Below are positions 1 through 11,660 of a stretch of 64,000 nucleotides of DNA, piece by piece. Made by a program: the position numbers and the translations under genes. Source of the stretch: Allacma fusca (Eukaryota; Arthropoda; Collembola; Symphypleona; Sminthuridae); contig OX359250.1 in NCBI GenBank assembly GCA_947179485.1, forward strand, positions 44,427,450-44,491,449, written 5' to 3'. Numbering within the stretch: position 1 is the first letter of the stretch; every line of letters starts with the position of its first letter. The notes under the pieces are model-generated. The model was not told where the DNA came from. It did no database searches and worked only from the letters and a program-made list of their open reading frames with translations.

Positions 1-3000
1 CAGCTTTTGCTTTCACTTATAGTTCCTCTCTCCTTTTGCACTCACTCAATGGAAACATGGGGAAAAAACTCTCTCCTTTTGCCAAGCTCACTTTCTCCTC
101 ACCACAAGTCCTCCTGAGCTCTACACTTACTCTCATTGGAACTCTGTGTGTTAGCGTTTACGCAAATCTTTCCTGAACATTCCTTTTTAGTGACTATAAG
201 TTACTATTATGACCCCTGAGTGTCCAGCTGGGTTTGAAAGGCTAAGGGCTGGATGTATCATTTGAACGAGTAGGTATAACGAAAAGATTGAATGCAGATG
301 TGCATCATGACATCTCCTGTCATTTCCCTTGGAAATATGGTAGGTCATGATGAGGTTTTTATCGGTCAGGAAGCACGCATACCCACCCGGTTGACGTTAC
401 CAAAATATTTTTCTTGAAAGTTTCTCCACAAAACAGTTTGATGGAATTGCCGTCAAAGAACCTCCGAACCTTAAGTTTTAGAAAATGTGGAAGCAATTTG
501 AGGCAAACTGGAGGGATCCAATGTTTGATAAGCCACTCTCTTATGTGGGCTCGGGGTGGGGGGTGGCAAATTATATGACACTTAATAAATAAGAAAAAGC
601 TCAGAGTTAATGTGTCTGAGTAGGCTGATAAAGACTGGATCCTAGTATTAAGCACATCGAGGTAGGCTGTAGCAGTAGCTAATTGTAAGTGATAGTAAGT
701 ATTAAAGAACCCACAAATGCTTTCTCTCCCCAGCTATGTATGTACATAAATGTCTCGTTGCCGTTAATACATAGATTTCTTACCTCCATGCTTTCGTTTC
801 TCACTGACTTATTTGGCTTTATATTTTTGTCTCCATTTTAGCTATGCGTGCCTTACAGGCTCAATCTATTACGAAAGAAAATTTTCACTGGATTTGCCCC
901 TTAAAATAAATTCCAAGTTACGACTGGAAATATGCATATATTTCATACAGTGATTGTATGAAAGCGTATCCATAACTTTGAGATAAAACTTGAGATAAAA
1001 AAAAGAAAAAGAAAAAAAAAGGCATTAAATTCCAGTAAGCATGTTGGAAGAGGTGATTTGTTTCAGGATCGAAATTATTCATGAGGGTTTGTGTTCTTTT
1101 GACACCGAATTCAACGTCGGTTGTCTCACCAATGAGTCGATTGATCTATACATAGCTGGTCCGTAAGACATATGTATGTGTAAGTAAATAAACTATAAAT
1201 ATTAATTGGTCTCAGTTTCAGGGATACAGTAGGGTTGGATACCTTTCAATTTTTGTACGTCTTAGAACTATACGTGACCTCGAAGGAGCAAAAATTAATT
1301 CTTGTAGTGACATGCTATGATGCGAATTAACATTGAGGGAACAGGGGATGTATCAAATATTTTTGCTTCTGTACAAAACCTGCTGCTATATATAAGGAGG
1401 TCACTTACAGAAGTTACACATATGTATATAGTGCTAGATCCTATAGTAAGCCATTCAGAGATGTCCAAATGAAATGACCTTCCTTCACGCCTTCAAAGGG
1501 CAATTTAAAAAAATGCCTTCCTTCTTCATGCCAATGAATGAAGCCTTTAAAATTATTTACCTTTCGTCAGCCTTCCATCAATTTTCATTTATTGTAAAAT
1601 TATATATATGGTAACAAAATGTGCATGAATTTTGAAAACGAAGTAATTTGGATCAACAGTGTCGTCCCATATGAATTTAATGAATGAAAGTTCATGGGAA
1701 TATTTTACAATGTTCACACTTCTGCCTTGTATTTTATGCCACATGCATCATCCGCATGAAGCCTTTCATACGTCCGAAGGCTAATTCTTACCCGCATATA
1801 CCTTCCAAATTCCTTCTCTGGACTGAAAATCGGTCAGCCGCCTTCGAGGGCTGTACGTCTTGTATAGTACGTACGTATTACATATGCATTTTAATTTTAA
1901 TAAGCAAATTCTATTAAGCAAAGTGTTGGGGGAGGAATCAGCGTGACACACCTTACAATTATTTTTTGATAAATTAAAAATGTCATTTTTTCCTGGACAA
2001 TTATTGACTCCAGCAGACTGAAAAGTGAGTTAAGTTAATTAAACTGAATTATAAAATACTTTGAGGAGGGGACGAAGCATCACATAATGTGCGATTACAA
2101 ATTCCAAGAAATGATTTTACTATTTCGAAAAAAAATTAATGGCTACCTCTCGATTTAATTTACTGTAGGAGATCTTCTCCGATTTTTTCTTTAAAGGAGC
2201 ACGAATTTTTGGATTCCCAACAAGTGTGAATTGCTCTCCTTATAAGAGCACATGCCGTTACGAGAGTCACATTTTGGTGGATTTAGGGCTTAGGGTGCTC
2301 CTATACTGAGGAATTGTGTACTGGTCGTAAGGAAGGATTGATTGAGACATTACGAGTTTGACCAAAGTTTGGGATTGGAAATGGAAAATAATGGAACACA
2401 ATGCCCCTATAACCTATAAATGGTTACAAGTACGAGCGCCCGTTCATAGCGCCATCCCGTACAGCTAAATTATAACATTTTTGCCTTGTTGATTCTTCAG
2501 AAGGCTAAAATAAACGGTTGCAGGTTAACGGACTGTAATGCCATCTTCAAACAACAACATACGCTGTACCTCAAAACTTGCAAATGCTTGTATGGTGTTT
2601 GTGTCACAGCATGAATTTGAAGATATGTTTGAATAATATATTTTGCATTAAGGAAAAAGTCTTGAAGGATTCAAGGTTTAAGGATTGAAGATTAGAGGTT
2701 AGAATATATCCTTAATGAATAATTCAAGTATTTCTGTTTGGTTAATTCGAATAGGGATTTGATTTGATTTTGAGAAGTGGCATTACGTAAGGGATAAAAA
2801 TCAGTCTAATTTCGCAAATGAACATTTCTTGTGGGTTTTTAACTATGAATGGATTTCCAGAGCGTAACTTTTGTGGGCATTGGGACATTGGGCCAGATAC
2901 TTATAGTACATTCACACATACAAACATACCCAAGCGATGATGAGTGAACATGCACAATTTTTGCCTGTCAGTTGGAAAATGTTCTTATATGGAGATCTCT

Positions 3001-4824
3001 TGAGAGTGCACTATATAAGCATTTCGACCACGCTTACCACTGACAGTGAATAATTACGAGATGCACTTTCTCTCTAACTTCCATGTTCGGGCCTCTCTCA
3101 CTGCTCAAGTACCTGTATTTACATATAACTTAACTGTACTTAACTGTAACATATGAGAAACAATAGACGAGCTTAGGCTTGAATTATTTACTCTCCTTAA
3201 GTACTCACATGTAAATTAAATATTATTACATAAAATACAATTATTATAAAATATTGCTGATGAAGGGACAACATGAGCTACATGAATTTCGGGTTAAATG
3301 CAAAATATTCCATATGCAGTTTCACTAAATGCAAAAAGGTCTGATTAATCAAATGTATTAAAAATAAGAGCAAATGGACGGGAAAAATTAACCAATACAA
3401 AGCAAAACGTGCTACTTGCTTCACATCATTTAGTACGGACTTTTAGTTTGTCCTGCTTTGAAAACTACATACATGTAATCCACTGTACTTTGACTAGCAC
3501 TAATTGTAAGCTTACTTATGAAATGTCATGTAGACGATTGGCTTTCAATTGAGAATGTATCTAGTCCATTTTTCCTCTTCACCAAAGATTTAAGCTTCGC
3601 CGTGGTTGCCCACTAGTATATTCATCGTAACTTTGGATTAAAAGTTACTAAACATGTTATCGTGTCAATCCCAAGCACGCGTAAAAGTCTTCATTTGATA
3701 TATGATATCCAGATTTTTTTTTAAGTCGATGACAATGAATTGATCTCATCTCATTTTTTATGATCTCCTCCCCATGACCGTATAAAGACACAATAAAACA
3801 ATATGAATGCTACAAATCGCTACTTACAATCACATATACTTGTAAGTGGACAATCGTCAGCCCTACGTGGAAACTCCTCCAAAGCCATATTTTCAACTTG
3901 CCTAATTGGTTCTATGAACTCTCATGTTTCATCCTTAAACTTATCGTGTAAGATTTAGAGTCACGTAGTATTTGTTCTGGGACCTGTATATAAGACTTAT
4001 TTGAAGTACCTGAACCCATGTATTTTCGCACAATTAAAAACTAACGGTTAAAAAACATTACTAGTAAAGGGTAGGAATATAATGATAGGTACCAATTAAC
4101 TTTTTCCGACAAGCCATTTATTTTATTTCTAAAAGTTTCAAGTCTTTGAATCACAATTGTTTCCATTAAAAAATGTTTTGATACTTGTCAAAATTGCATG
4201 TACATATGTAGGACGAGCTGTATATTAATAAAGTTAGGAATTGAGATCCTTAACCAGTTATCGTGACGATCCCTAAACGCACTTACCAACGTTTTAATAA
4301 AGTAACACAGTACGGTGACTGGTTGAGAAAAAAAATAAATATTAAAATAGTATTAATTTCAGGCTAGACAATCCCAAATGCTAGTTCTAGTTTCTATGTC
4401 CCGTGCTACAAAGATGATCAACTTCTGACAGCTCTACACATCTAACTACGTTTTAAACTCATGTTGTTTGTAATCAGTTTTAAATTACTTGAGTTGTTCA
4501 AATGGCATTCTGTGTACACATATAGTAATTGTCTTTGAGCCCTAAAGTGTCAATACATATGATTACATAAAATTTAAAAGTATAATAGAATAGAGTAAGT
4601 GTACCTACATATAATAAATTGCTGTAAATGTACTCCAAACTGGTTCCCACCAGCAGTAGATACATACAAATATATGTAATAGATATTTGCTAACCCTATA
4701 TTTTTCTGCACACTCCCTGCCATAAAATCTTACACTTATAATTTTTTGTTACGATATGACACACATATTTGTGCTTGGTGCAGTGTATACTCCTCATGTA
4801 AATATATTTTGATCAACGTAAAAG
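1..4824. other. AT-rich non-coding region, 3' flank of the FAM149-like gene
   Basis: I see no convincing coding exon here on either strand. Open frames are short (under 100 codons), with no family resemblance and no consistent splice phases. The sequence is AT-rich with short A-runs (for example near 1000-1020) and scattered ACATAT/ATGTAT words. The part just left of 4824 must include the 3' UTR of the minus-strand gene ending at 4825, but I could not pick a single poly(A) signal. Confidence 0.6.
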
Positions 4825-7800
4825 CTATGTGGGTGAGACTTTGTCCAGAAGCCAATACAAAAAGGGTCTAACAGGTTGTAACTTATTGGTCGGATTAATC
4901 CCCTCATCGTCATTAAAAATTGGACGGGTGTTCAAACCTTTGAAATTCCCATTCACATTTTCATGCAGTTCGGTCTTCATATACTGCACATCTCCTCCGG
5001 GGTGATTGTTCCCTGAGTTGTGGGACATGAAACTGTAACTTTCCTGGATGGAGGAGGAATGACGTGACCAACTGGTAGCCTTGGGTTGACCCGCCACAAA
5101 CCCTGAAGAGTAACTATTTTTCATGACCTTTGTAGTACTTGAAATATTCCCCATATTTTGAAAGGATTCACTCGTCGACATCCTTGACCCTGAGTAGCTT
5201 TGCATTCCATGTCCTTCCCCCTTGTCATCATAGACTCCATTTATTTTCCGACTACCACCGTTCCGATACACATCTGGATTTGGCATCTTTGAGTTAGTTC
5301 GTCGTGGTCCAGAACTACGGGCCTTGCTCGATGAGACCTCCGATGATGGACACACAGACTGAACCGGTGCGGTCTTCCCTTTCGGAACTCGAGCAGTGGA
5401 GGACCCCGAGAGTTCAAAATCGTACAATCTTGCGGAGTCAAACTGTGGTGGGGTTCGATTCAGCCCTTGGCGGAAGATCCTGGCATGAGAAATTTCCGTG
5501 GGCAAGGGTGTCAAAAGATGTGCTTTCACACTGGAGCTAATTGGTCTCTGCACCCGTAACTGACCCGAGTCCCTTCGTTCACTTCTCAAATGTCCCGGAG
5601 GAATCTCTGCGTATAGATTATATTCGTTGGATTCGGAGTCTGTGTAAATATGTTTTTGGCTGGACAGATCCCAAGGGCCCTTGGCAGTTAGTAAGGGCGA
5701 GCGGGACAGGTGTAATGAGGCTTCCAGATCATTCATGTTCACGAAGTCATCCTTACTGTCACACTCACTCTGACTTTTCTGACAGTCTGCCAACCAGGAA
5801 GTCACAAATAACGAGCTCTTCTCAGGGTTCGGTGTACTGCAATTGGACTGGGAGCTCAAGGACTCTGGACTAGTGGATTCGTACGCCATGGAACTTATGG
5901 GTGATAATTTCTCCACTTCCTTCTCAAGTACTGTCGGAACTGGGAGGGCTTCCATTTGGGAAAATCTGTTATTTCATTATTCACAATTCATTAGTCTGTT
6001 TATTTACACCAAACATTAATACTATTGTTTTAAAATTCTTACAGGATCCTTCACATAAACAAATTATCCAAATTATGGAGAACAAAATCAATAAGTACAC
6101 CAAGTAACGCTAAGCAGCAAGAGCAGGGGGGATCTGATATAGTTTTGAAAAAAATATGAAAATACTTCAATCATTCATCTTAAAATAATCGCAGACACTT
6201 TATCTGTCTCCTGTAAAATTTTGCAAATGTATTTATATGTATTCACTTTTGCGGGTTACAATTTTAGCAGGTGTTCAGTTTCCCGGTGTAACTGTAGATC
6301 ACCGACTGTAAAGCGATTTCGACAAAAATTCACTATTTGAGGAGAACATAAAGGATCTGAAAGATTTTTTTTCAGGAGGCTTCTAGTTTCGGAGATATGA
6401 AAGGTCAAAGGTTACGATCAACACTAATACTATTATTTCACCGCCGACCTGAGTTCCGTGAGCACTGACGCTTACTCTAATTAAATAATATATAATGCAA
6501 AAATTCAAAGTAATTGAAAGGTGAAAAGCAATTTTTTCATCAAAGATATTTTTTTGGCCATTTTTTGAGGGGGGGGGGGGCGGGGTGGGGAATTAAAAAA
6601 TAATCTAAAGCTTAAAATTTCCAAAATTCAAAAATTTCAAAACTGTGATGTGCCTAAGTGTGCACACTGGCAATGAGGCTATAGGGCAAAGGTACACAAC
6701 TGATCATCTATGAAAAATTAAGTACAAAATAAAATGCCTTAAGTAAAATAGTAAAAATATGTACAAACTAAAACACCGCCCATTATTTTCTTAAAATACA
6801 AATAAAATATTCAGTTCAGAAATTAAAATGATCCAGCCTACATCTAAAATCTGATATCGTCAACAACATCAACGTTTTTCATGTAGTAAAAAGTGTTGCT
6901 TGGTATACGAATTTTACTCCTTCCATTCGATTTATTGCTGGAATGGAACAACATTCTCATAGATGGTACTCCATGTAGCACTACAAGTATATTGATGCTG
7001 GTGAAAGTATTTCCAGTAAAATACTTATTGTAAAAATACGTTTTGAATCATATTGAAAGCAAGTAAATACAAAATAATTTTGTACTTATAGAATTTAAAA
7101 TACATAGGAAGGATATCGACTTCAAAAAACAAAATAATATTGAGTCTGAAAATGCTTCACAGGACTTCGTAATGTTCGGGGTAGTAGCCCCTTTTCATTC
7201 AAAACTTATCTATACTCTCAGCATTTCAGATTGGTTATTGGTTGTTACAACGGAACGTTAGTAACAGTAACGTTTCCGATAATTTCCCTTATCTTGATTA
7301 GGTTAGGTTAGGTTTGAAAATTGAAAGTACTGATTACACCCATGATTTGTTAATAACACCACTTCATTATTGAGTTCTTATTGGTAAGGTAAGATTTTTT
7401 GCTTATGCCACACCCACGTCTGCCTGCAGTGAATTAAAGAGGTGAGCGTGACCTTTGACTTTTCAAAGCTCCGAAACTGGAAGCGTCCGATAAAAATTCT
7501 TTTAGGGCCTAATCTACTCCTCGAATAGTTCCTGTGTATCAATTTTTAATAAAATTAGTGTGTGGCCTGTGATCTACACCTACTCCAATTTCTCCATTCG
7601 CTTCATAATAATTAGTAGCTATGAGGCAATAGAATTATTTATTGAGTAAATTCGACTTGGATCAACGCAATTAAATTTAGGAATCCTCTTCATAAATCCC
7701 TGAAAATGTTCGCAAAAAAAACAGGAGCCCAGTCTCACCTTGTAAACCTGGAAAGCTCTTGAGTAGGGAATGCCCGTTTCCAATTAAGACACTCTTGAAA

Positions 7801-8416
7801 AACCAAAAGGGGCATGTCCAGAGGCTTCTCTATCACTGAACCCACACAAACTTCTTGAATGTCCTCCCACATCAAAAATATTTTCTGGGTTAGCTCCGCT
7901 TCCACTGCCTGCAATTTGAAAGAAGATTAGAGGTGATAATGGTATCAATACATTAGCGGGGGACGTCAAGTTCATTAATTCCATTCCCAGCGTCCTGCTA
8001 ATTAGGAACGAAATCTAAAAATCCACTTCAAGGCTTACGGCACTTCAAAGACAGTCCGAGCAGAGGTAGGCACTAAATTATTTTTTTATGGGAATATGTC
8101 AAGATATACTCCTTACATCTTCGGCCCAAGATATTGAACTGCTCGCTGAGCTGATATTGGTAATGCATCTGGCAGTACTCTCATCATCTGTGGAAACATT
8201 GTAGCCATTAGCGTCAGTCAGGATCGACTGTGGTTTGGAGCTTCCCCACGGAGCACCCAGATCAGCTCCTCTGTCCTGATCCCAACCATCAGGGAAATTG
8301 TCACTGGGATCTTTCATATCGGTATCAACGTACCACATCCCTGTGGTATCCTCCAACCTAGTTGTCATTCCGAAATCATTTTGACCTCCGCAACTTTCCT
8401 TCTTGATTAGCGTCAT
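4825..8416 (-). CDS. FAM149-like (DUF3719-type) protein, three coding exons
   Basis: Three minus-strand exons join cleanly: 8416-8117 (100 codons, donor GAT|GTAAGG), 7908-7739 (acceptor TTGCAG, donor AG|GTGAGA) and 5965-4825 (acceptor ACAG, stop at 4825). Phases are 0 then 2, giving 536 aa. The ATG at 8416 has an in-frame TAG shortly upstream. Residues 1-100 are acidic/polar and end in SISWAED. The middle exon (about 101-157) is the most protein-like part: a helix around IFLMWEDIQEV, then LLVFQECLNWKRAFP. This order (SW, an amphipathic helix, ECxxWxxxFP) resembles the N-terminal segment of vertebrate FAM149B1/FAM149A as I remember it. The remaining 380 residues are Ser/Asn-rich and look disordered. 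FAM149B1 is known for primary-cilium function and Joubert syndrome. The family call rests on one short segment. That the exons form a gene is much surer than its identity. Confidence 0.72.
6286..7583. mobile_element. Degenerate foldback element, about 1.3 kb, intronic
   Basis: The stretch 6286-6425 is recognisably similar to the reverse complement of 7440-7583. Shared blocks in the same order are GTAGATCAC at the outer edge, a degenerate CTATT(T/C)GAGGAG block, and a longer block matching AGTTTCGGAG...GTCAAAGGT. The arms are diverged with small indels, so this is an old copy. No transposase-like frame lies between the arms, and I could not define a target-site duplication. A non-autonomous DNA transposon or foldback element fits best. 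It sits wholly within an intron of the FAM149-like gene. Confidence 0.55.
7297..7315 (+). repeat. Short interstitial TTAGG array
   Basis: Three consecutive TTAGG units (GATTAGGTTAGGTTAGGTTT). TTAGG is the usual arthropod telomere unit. Three units could be chance or a repair scar, so this is weak support for an arthropod origin. Confidence 0.5.
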
Positions 8417-8774
8417 TGCACAACACTCGCCACACTAATCCCCACTCCGCTGACCTTCTTTTGCTAATTATCTTCTTTTCATGGAATTCTGAATGAAATA
8501 AAAACAAAAAATTAATAATGCACTCTCAAAAAGTTTACACACACGGAATAATTATTATTGTACGCAGTATTCGTGACAAAATAATATATTTCCAAGCCCT
8601 ATACCTTTCAACATCTGTACTCTAAAATCAACTGCAATAATTATTATAAAGGATTCTCAAGGGACCGTAGATACCTGACCTTTATAAAAATCGTCCCTTA
8701 CAATCCGATTCTAAAGCCCTGTAAATCCATGGCTGGCCAAGTTTACCTCCGTACACATGTGGAGTGCTCATTAA

Positions 8775-11315
8775 ATTACCCCTCACTGATATGATAATTC
8801 GCCCCATTGCGGAAGGTAGAAATTGACCTAACTGAAGTTACAACCAGCCAATAAAACCTCATGGAAACTAATTGACCCCGCTGAAGTCCCATCTAGCCAG
8901 GTGGACTGAGCATTCAAGATGACAACCTTCAGAACTCCAGGACCTTTCAAGTACAGGTAATATGTATGTTACGACAGAGTCTCACTAATTGGTGGGAGCT
9001 CGGCAGAACTCAGTAACTGGAGGAAGGTCGGGAGATCGGGATCGGGCTAATTTCCGGTTGATCGGGAGAACATACTAATTTGCGAGAGGTCGGAAGCTCA
9101 GTAATTAGCAATAGTTTGGGAGGAGGAGCTCGAGATACTTTTTTAAATAGAAGGAGAGAGGAAAATCGGATGACGTAATAAAACAGTTAAGCCCTAAACA
9201 TTTATTCAGTTTTCTAATTCGTATTTGATAAAATATGTTTTTGTAATGTTTGTAGTCATATACACTTGTAGTCTTATACCTAAACACACGGATTAGGATT
9301 ATCCACCATTGGATTTCCACGGTACCATTAATCTAGGTCAATATTCGGGGTCACAGGGGTTACAAACGCGAAGCAGAGTAGGGAATTTGTAAAGATTTCA
9401 TATTAAAAAGTAGAAAATTTTAGAAATTTTGCTAAAAAATTAATGACATTTCCAATGAGCTTATGATAGGTCACATGCAGACGACATTGTGAGCATGGTC
9501 ACCAATAAAGACGGGACACAGTCTCTGGGGTCACGGGACAATTTCTTACCGGACATAGGTCGCTGCGGGACAATTCTTCATGAAACGAAAGAACCATGGG
9601 ACTTGAGTAAAACGCGGGACATATGGTAAGTAGAATGGCAAGATGAGAAAATAAATTGCGGGACGGGAAGACGATATGTGCTCGCAGCGTCGCAGCTGAC
9701 TCAAAATATTTTTTAATTAAAACGCTCCCGTTCTCACTCACGAACCCAGACCAAGAAATGAAAGCAAAAAGCCGCCTCAAGCACTCATGAACTCAAAAAT
9801 TGATTGTAAGTGCAAATTCTTGCCTTGGATTCATCCCGAAGAAATTTATGGCTTCCTAAGTAAAAGATTAGTAAGTACTTTTATAATGCAAATTGTGTTC
9901 CTTTTTCAGAGAGGACAAAATGTTTGAAAACTAAAAAACAATTTGGACAACCCCACCTGACCGGAACTTAACTCTCTGTCCGGATTTTTGTAACGGACTG
10001 TAGAGACTGTTTTATTTTTAAATTCTGTCTAGAAGCTCTACTCCCAGAATTAAATAAATTAGAGTATGACTTTAATCTCATTTATCATTAGTAGCGATCC
10101 TAGCCCCGAAATCTTGAATAATGTTTTGCTTAAGTAGCTCGAAATTTCTTCGGATTGAGTTCAAGAAGCACTCTCACTCAATTTTTGCATGAGTGCTTGA
10201 GAGAGGCACTAACATTCATTTTTTGGATTGCACTCTTGAGAGAGAGCGGGAGTGCTGCACTCAGCCGGTCAGTGCCAGCAGCAGTGTTTGAACAAATCTC
10301 AACTTTTATTCATGAAGGTTTGTCGTCGTGAATATGATTAATAAAATTTTGCGGAATATTTTTGATATTTTTTAAAAAAATTTTCAATCATTTGTTTGAG
10401 TCATCTGCGAGCACATACCTTCTTCTGGTCTCACAATTTATTGCTTTATCTGGCCAACCCACTGGTCCTGGATTTTATCCAAGCCCCTGATTCGTTTTTT
10501 ACTTGAGGAATTGTCCCACCGTGCCCTGTGTCCTGTAAGGGATTGTCTTGTCTCATGATTGTTCTGTCCCGAGACCCCTGAGACTGTCCACTCCAGTGGA
10601 AAATAGTACCTAAAACCTTGATGCTGTGTCTCGTTCCGTGACCCATGAGACAGTGTCACGTGCCCGTCCCTTAGATTTTAGCATCACTCTCATTCTCCTA
10701 AGGAACCTAATCATTGTATCTAGGTACATATAAGACTACAAGGGTATGACAACAAACATTACAAAAGTATCAAATAAGAAATAGAAAATTAAAAAAAATG
10801 TTTTTACCCACCAGTGACTATACATATATACCAGTGACATACTATATGGGATATATTTTATTTAGTGAAGTATCCCGAGCTTCTCCTCCCAAACTACAGC
10901 CAAAAATACTGAGCTTCCGACCTGCCGCCAATTAGTGTGTTCTCCGGATCAACCCCAAATTACTGCAATGTATTCTTCCTATCAACTGGAAATTAGTGAG
11001 AACCTGATCTCCCGACCATCCTCAAGTTACTGATATCCCCCGAGCTCCCGAAAATTAGAGACCCTTTCACACTGTACATAATGCTTGACTTGATAATGCT
11101 GTCCCTGAGTTCAGGGAAATAGACTTGAATGCTCACGTCCCATGAGATTCATCCCACTGCTTCCAAGACAATTGTCCGTGCGTATAATTACATATAAACT
11201 TGATTCCATCCAGATTCAGTGAGGTCCCCTTAACTGGTTGTAACTTCAGCAAGGTCAATATCTGCCTTCAGAGAGACTTGAGGGTTCAGCATGGGATTGA
11301 TTGAAGTCAGTGAGG
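8775..11315. mobile_element. Large degenerate inverted-repeat (foldback) element, about 2.5 kb
   Basis: Left arm about 8775-9340 and right arm about 10700-11315 match as reverse complements over many ordered blocks. Examples, left versus right-complement: CTGAAGTTACAACCAG, GAGCATTCAAG, GGTCGGGAGATC, the block around TTTCCGGTTGAT/TTTCCAGTTGAT, GGTCGGAAGCTCAGTA, and GTTTGGGAGGAG with GAGCTCG beyond it. Weaker pairing may continue inward, where both sides carry GGGACA-rich sequence (about 9510-9560 and 10500-10660). Indels and mismatches are frequent, so the copy is old. No transposase frame is visible. Boundaries are approximate. It lies just upstream of the first coding exon of the FAM149-like gene, possibly inside its 5' intron. 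Confidence 0.6.
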
Positions 11316-11596
11316 TTTGTTGCCTCTTAAAGGAGGATTTTTCAGAACACTACGGGAAGGAGCACATCTGACGAGAAATCACTTATGAACCGATCTCGTA
11401 CAACGATATTTCACTGTACACAAGAAGGAGCTTAGGAGTACATATGTAATTCTACCCACGTCTCCTCATAAAATCTCGATAAATCAACAACAGATTTTAT
11501 TAAAAATTATGACTGGAAATGTATCTATTTTTACAATAACTATTTGAGCTTACTCCAGGAAATGCTTTTATAAAAAGAAAATAAATGGTACTTACG

Positions 11597-11660
11597 CTCA
11601 CCGGATCGTTTAGTGGTTGCGGTGGAGATGACCATACTTGCAAAACGTCTCTCCGTTGAC
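11597..11660 (-). other. Candidate 5' exon of the FAM149-like gene
   Basis: On the minus strand an ATG at 11635 opens a short frame that ends at a good donor, GAGC|GTAAGT (exon end about 11596-11597); a second donor-like site (TCCG|GTGAGC) lies just inside. The first visible acceptor downstream is TTTCATTCAG at about 8490, 70 bp upstream of the gene's ATG. If joined, the frame from 11635 would run past the 8416 ATG in a different frame and act as an overlapping upstream ORF. The 5' limit of this exon is not visible. The link is conjecture based on splice-site quality. Confidence 0.25.

Larger units (their letters stand above)
5966..7738 (-). other. Intron 2 of the FAM149-like gene
   Basis: A 1.8-kb phase-2 intron (donor AG|GTGAGA at 7739/7738, acceptor ACAG at 5966). 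It holds a poly-G run (about 6567-6590) and a short TTAGG array (about 7297-7315). Its main content is an inverted-repeat element spanning roughly 6286-7583, listed separately. No coding exon was seen inside. Confidence 0.65.

Noticed and set aside
5241..5873. Frames overlapping the large FAM149-like exon in other frames
   Set aside because: They are shadows of the real minus-strand exon, whose splice phases fit both neighbours.
9499..10659. Short frames inside the large foldback element, as possible transposase remnants
   Set aside because: They are short, lack any transposase motif and lie in repeated GGGACA-type sequence.
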